IMG/VR virus record: IMGVR_UViG_3300031673_000182
Coordinates: 1-40,100 of that record
Strand: one strand, 5' to 3'
DNA: 40,100 bases
From: a virus
Shown here: one piece after another, positions 37,707 through 40,100 of the stretch
Layout: the number at the start of each line of letters is the position of its first letter
Position numbering within the stretch: the first letter of the stretch is position 1
The notes under the pieces: model-generated
Told to the model about the DNA's origin: nothing
The model's database searches: none
Seen by the model: only the letters and a program-made list of their open reading frames with translations
Position numbers and translations under genes: made by a program

Positions 37707-38152
37707 ATTACATCCATTGTTATTTTACTGATTGTCTTTTCTATTTTTGAATCAATTTTAGCTATCGTTTTCTTGCGTTCGCTCTCGTAAATATCTACAA
37801 AGGTCTTGCTGCGAAATTGCTTATTACCATACTTGTTAATATAGAGAGTCATAAACCTTGCCTCATTCATTTTCCCCTTTGCTGTTGCCGACCGGAACAT
37901 CCCGTTCTTCTCCATCCACTTGTAAATGATCTTTATCAGACCTGCGCTTTTTGTGCTGCGCCTCGGCCCCCGTCCTCTCTGTAACACTCCTATCCAATAT
38001 GGTACAATTATTCCAGCACCATCCGAACGTTCCTCAATGACGAATAGTTTCATCACCGAGTCAGGTATCCTATTTCCATAGAACATATTCTTTTGACTGA
38101 TATTATTTATCAGTTCCTCAAGGTCGGGCTTTATGTCTTTGGCTACAGACAC
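37703..38152 (-). CDS. Putative tail completion/neck protein (HK97 gp10-like)
   Basis: 149 residues. The segment IGVLQRGRGPRRSTKSAGLI then IYKWMEKNGMFRSATAKGKM and MTLYINKYGNKQFRSKTFVD has the order of gp10/Ne1-like tail-completion proteins (a GRGPG-like turn followed by a WxxxKG helix). The C-terminus is a basic helix (KKTIAKIDSKIEKTISKI). It lies between the 146-residue gene and a tail protein, a usual place for a neck protein. Sequence similarity is low. Confidence 0.5.
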   Translation of the reverse strand: MSVAKDIKPDLEELINNISQKNMFYGNRIPDSVMKLFVIEERSDGAGIIVPYWIGVLQRGRGPRRSTKSAGLIKIIYKWMEKNGMFRSATAKGKMNEARFMTLYINKYGNKQFRSKTFVDIYESERKKTIAKIDSKIEKTISKITMDVI

Positions 38153-38583
38153 GGCTCACGAATTTCATTCAAAAGATAGTACAAGTCAAGGGTCATAACC
38201 CAGCCGATCACATTGGCATCATATTTCGTTTCGAGAATCTTCTCAACAGGGACAGGCTTGAGACTCTTAAATTCAGCATCGGCTATTATCCTGACTATTA
38301 TCTGTTTGCAGATATTGAGTAATGCTTGCAATTTTATCTCATTGTTATCAGCAGCATCTTCGAGTTTAACCTGTTGTGATACCTCAATATACAGGGGTGC
38401 ATAATGTTCATGAATAGCATTTGCCCGGACTTCCAGAGTCATGCTGTTGAGCTGGGTAATCAATCCTATTATGTCGTTCTGATCGCTCTGGTCAGTATAT
38501 AGATTTGCCAGCCTGTCTTGTTCATAGAGTACAAGAGTACATCCCGAAGCGGTTAATATTGTTTTAAGTTTTGCTGTTATCAT
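38143..38583 (-). CDS. Putative tail terminator or neck protein
   Basis: 146 residues with helical N-terminus (MITAKLKTILTASGCTLVLY) and a later mixed segment (EVSQQVKLEDAADNNEIKLQ, LLNICKQIIVRIIADAEF, VIGWVMTLDLYYLLN). Size and place immediately before the gp10-like gene suggest a head-tail or tail-end component. No family recognised. Confidence 0.5.
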   Translation of the reverse strand: MITAKLKTILTASGCTLVLYEQDRLANLYTDQSDQNDIIGLITQLNSMTLEVRANAIHEHYAPLYIEVSQQVKLEDAADNNEIKLQALLNICKQIIVRIIADAEFKSLKPVPVEKILETKYDANVIGWVMTLDLYYLLNEIREPCL

Positions 38584-39230
38584 TTCTTATATTTTGGTTT
38601 TGCTGTAGCTTCCTCTTTTATCAGTTCAAAGTACCGCTCCTGAAAAGCAGCCATTTCCTTTGCATTCATAAACCTTACCAAGCATTCATTGTAAGGAGTC
38701 AAAATAACTTCAGGTATTGATATCTTCATATTATCTCTCAAAAAATCCAGTGACATCATCTCCGAAAAGACATTTAACTTCTCTATCCCTGCCGCAAGTT
38801 CAATCTTGGAAGGCTCACGGTGCAGCAGTTTTATTTCCCTATCCGCAAGTTCACTTACAAGTTTAATTAAATGCATGGCAACAGGATATAATTCTTTGAC
38901 TTTGCAAGGTAAGATTTTATTTCCAAATAGCAACGCTTTTTCCTCATCCCATTTTTTACCAGTCACAACGGGATAATAATAACCGTCCATCATACGGGTA
39001 ATCAATCCTATATCATTGGGCTCTTCACGAACCAAAAATAGACGCTGACCATAACATATATTCCTGGCAAACTCTTCCATTGTGGGAGGGATTTCGTATC
39101 TCTTTCTGCCTATCTGTATCTTACCGGGCAGGGGCAATTCGATCAATCCGTCAGGCAGTCCTGAATACAGATCAAGATGAGTCATCATCTCTCTGAACGT
39201 CAATTGTTCGATATCTTTTATGCGTGCCAT
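38580..39230 (-). CDS. Hypothetical protein after the terminase, 216 aa
   Basis: Begins MARIKDIEQLTFREMMTHLD and has RKRYEIPPTMEEFARNICYG, then a helix-rich region (VAMHLIKLVSELADREIKLL, IELAAGIEKLNVFSEMM). It overlaps the end of the terminase gene by 13 bases. Neither a portal nor a protease motif is present, so the classical next genes are missing at this place. May be a structural or assembly protein. Function unknown. Confidence 0.6.
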   Translation of the reverse strand: MARIKDIEQLTFREMMTHLDLYSGLPDGLIELPLPGKIQIGRKRYEIPPTMEEFARNICYGQRLFLVREEPNDIGLITRMMDGYYYPVVTGKKWDEEKALLFGNKILPCKVKELYPVAMHLIKLVSELADREIKLLHREPSKIELAAGIEKLNVFSEMMSLDFLRDNMKISIPEVILTPYNECLVRFMNAKEMAAFQERYFELIKEEATAKPKYKK

Positions 39231-40100
39231 ACCTGAGCGCCTTCCGATCTTAATGTATCCTGAAACTTATATCTACCGGCATCAATAAGATGATTGAAAG
39301 CATCAATTGGTATGCCCGCCTTCCGGTCGCTCCATATATAGTTGTTAAATTCTTTGGCAAGATTATGACTTTCTTCTGTGATTATATTTTCGTATCCCTG
39401 CATAATCTTCACTCCTTCAGCTACTGTCCATTTAGCTTTGTCTGTTGGCCTAATATTATAATATTTTCTTAATTGTGCTATCATCCTGGCATCAGCACTA
39501 TCGGCTGTTATGGCATCATTGCGGTTACAATGAATGCCTATAAGTTTAGACAGATCATCAAAACTATTACCTGATTTGTATATCTTTTCATCCCAGTATA
39601 TCTCTTTGCGCTTATGATCAACAGCAATCTTTACCATAGCATCAGGAGCGTTGAACCCAAAGTCAAGACCATACCCATGCGGAAGGTTAGTGTTAAACTT
39701 CCCGTACCGCCAGTTAGTGAATATAGCCCCTTCAAGTGTTCCCAGCTCACCCATCCCGTACACTGTCCACCAGTTCTCAAACCCCGGCTTGTCACGCTTC
39801 ATCAGGATATTTTGAAGCTCATTGTCCGGCAAATAAGGATTGTCAAGAAAATTGCTCTTTATAAGCACATGCGGAAAGTTAGGGATCACTTTGTCATGCA
39901 GCCAGAAGGATTGATCAGGGTTAAAATCCAGGAAAACAATATTACTACGTGAAAACAAATGATCGAAAACCTTGTAGGATATTTTACGGTTACACTCGTT
40001 AATGAAGAGTATATCCCTTCTGGGGCCGTGTGCCATTGCCAGGTTACCCTCCACTCCGTAACAATTAATCTCTGATTTGCCAATCTTGTAAACAGGTTGA
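39218..40100 (-). CDS. terL: Terminase large subunit, C-terminal part (5' end beyond window)
   Basis: The frame is open to position 40100 and continues beyond it, so at least the N-terminal ATPase part is missing. The visible part begins after Walker A. A Walker B-like LFINECN, a coupling segment LDFNPDQSF and the RNase H-like nuclease with YGLDFGFNAPDAM, AITADSADARMIAQLR and PIDAFNHLIDAGRYKF give the three acidic clusters. The enzyme pumps DNA into the head and cuts concatemers. The portal is not next to it, unlike most phages; it lies 20 kb downstream. Confidence 0.9.
   Translation of the reverse strand, partial: QPVYKIGKSEINCYGVEGNLAMAHGPRRDILFINECNRKISYKVFDHLFSRSNIVFLDFNPDQSFWLHDKVIPNFPHVLIKSNFLDNPYLPDNELQNILMKRDKPGFENWWTVYGMGELGTLEGAIFTNWRYGKFNTNLPHGYGLDFGFNAPDAMVKIAVDHKRKEIYWDEKIYKSGNSFDDLSKLIGIHCNRNDAITADSADARMIAQLRKYYNIRPTDKAKWTVAEGVKIMQGYENIITEESHNLAKEFNNYIWSDRKAGIPIDAFNHLIDAGRYKFQDTLRSEGAQVWHA

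Noticed and set aside
1-40100. CRISPR arrays, IS elements, tRNA genes, integrase or attachment sites
   Set aside because: No regularly spaced repeats with spacers, no transposase or integrase motif and no tRNA-like sequence was found on either strand by reading.

Overview
The window is a stretch of a tailed double-stranded DNA phage genome (or a prophage; no integrase, repressor or host gene is visible) whose host is most likely a member of the Bacteroidota. Every gene I accept lies on the minus strand, so transcription runs from position 40100 towards position 1. Evidence for the host: two promoters match the Bacteroidota pattern (TTTG, 20 nt, TAnnTTTG), strong purine-rich ribosome binding sites are mostly absent, and many proteins have the look of gut Bacteroidales phages. 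A 738-residue tape measure, a portal, a ClpP-type head protease and a separate tail-tube candidate point to a siphovirus-like virion. A tail of roughly 110 nm would be expected at about 1.5 angstrom per tape-measure residue. Standard stop codons are used throughout.

Right part (40100 to 30300): the large terminase runs off the right edge. It is followed by three small genes that look like neck and tail completion functions, a 326-residue tail protein, a 476-residue C-type-lectin-like adhesin, a small membrane protein, a 757-residue tail hub/tip protein, the tape measure and a small HTH-like gene. Adjacent genes mostly overlap by a few bases, so this is one late operon.

Middle (30300 to 24100): eight consecutive sugar-related genes follow: an ATP-grasp protein, two GT-B-like glycosyltransferases, a GT-A-like one, a CgeB-like one, an NAD-dependent sugar epimerase/dehydratase and two GT2-like transferases. 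A strong intrinsic terminator at 24055-24082 ends this unit. A sialyltransferase/DUF115-like gene, a small Cys-rich gene, the head protease (with a probable nested scaffold), the major capsid protein, a tail-tube candidate, the portal, a connector, fibre proteins and a large tail fibre with a deacetylase-like domain come next. The unit closes with a lysis cassette (holin, DUF5675-type muralytic candidate, spanin-like protein) and a terminator at 12019-12047.

Left part (12020 to 1): a one-gene cassette with its own perfect promoter and terminator (about 11.5-12.0 kb) looks like a moron. From 11.5 to 8 kb there are many very small genes, several introduced by the same short leader sequence. From 8 kb down comes the DNA metabolism module: OB-like protein, YqaJ exonuclease, SSB, DUF1367, HNH, YopX, a stand-alone DnaA domain IV protein, a NUMOD-like protein, an MT-A70 methyltransferase with a structured leader, a PD-(D/E)XK nuclease candidate, and a replisome-organiser-like initiator with iteron-like repeats inside its gene. 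Replication genes probably continue beyond the left edge.

The most noteworthy signals are the structured leader upstream of the methyltransferase (promoter, 9-nt long-range complementarity, terminator hairpin, 39-codon ORF), the sugar cassette embedded among virion genes, the methyltransferase-nuclease pair, the iteron array, and the autonomous moron.
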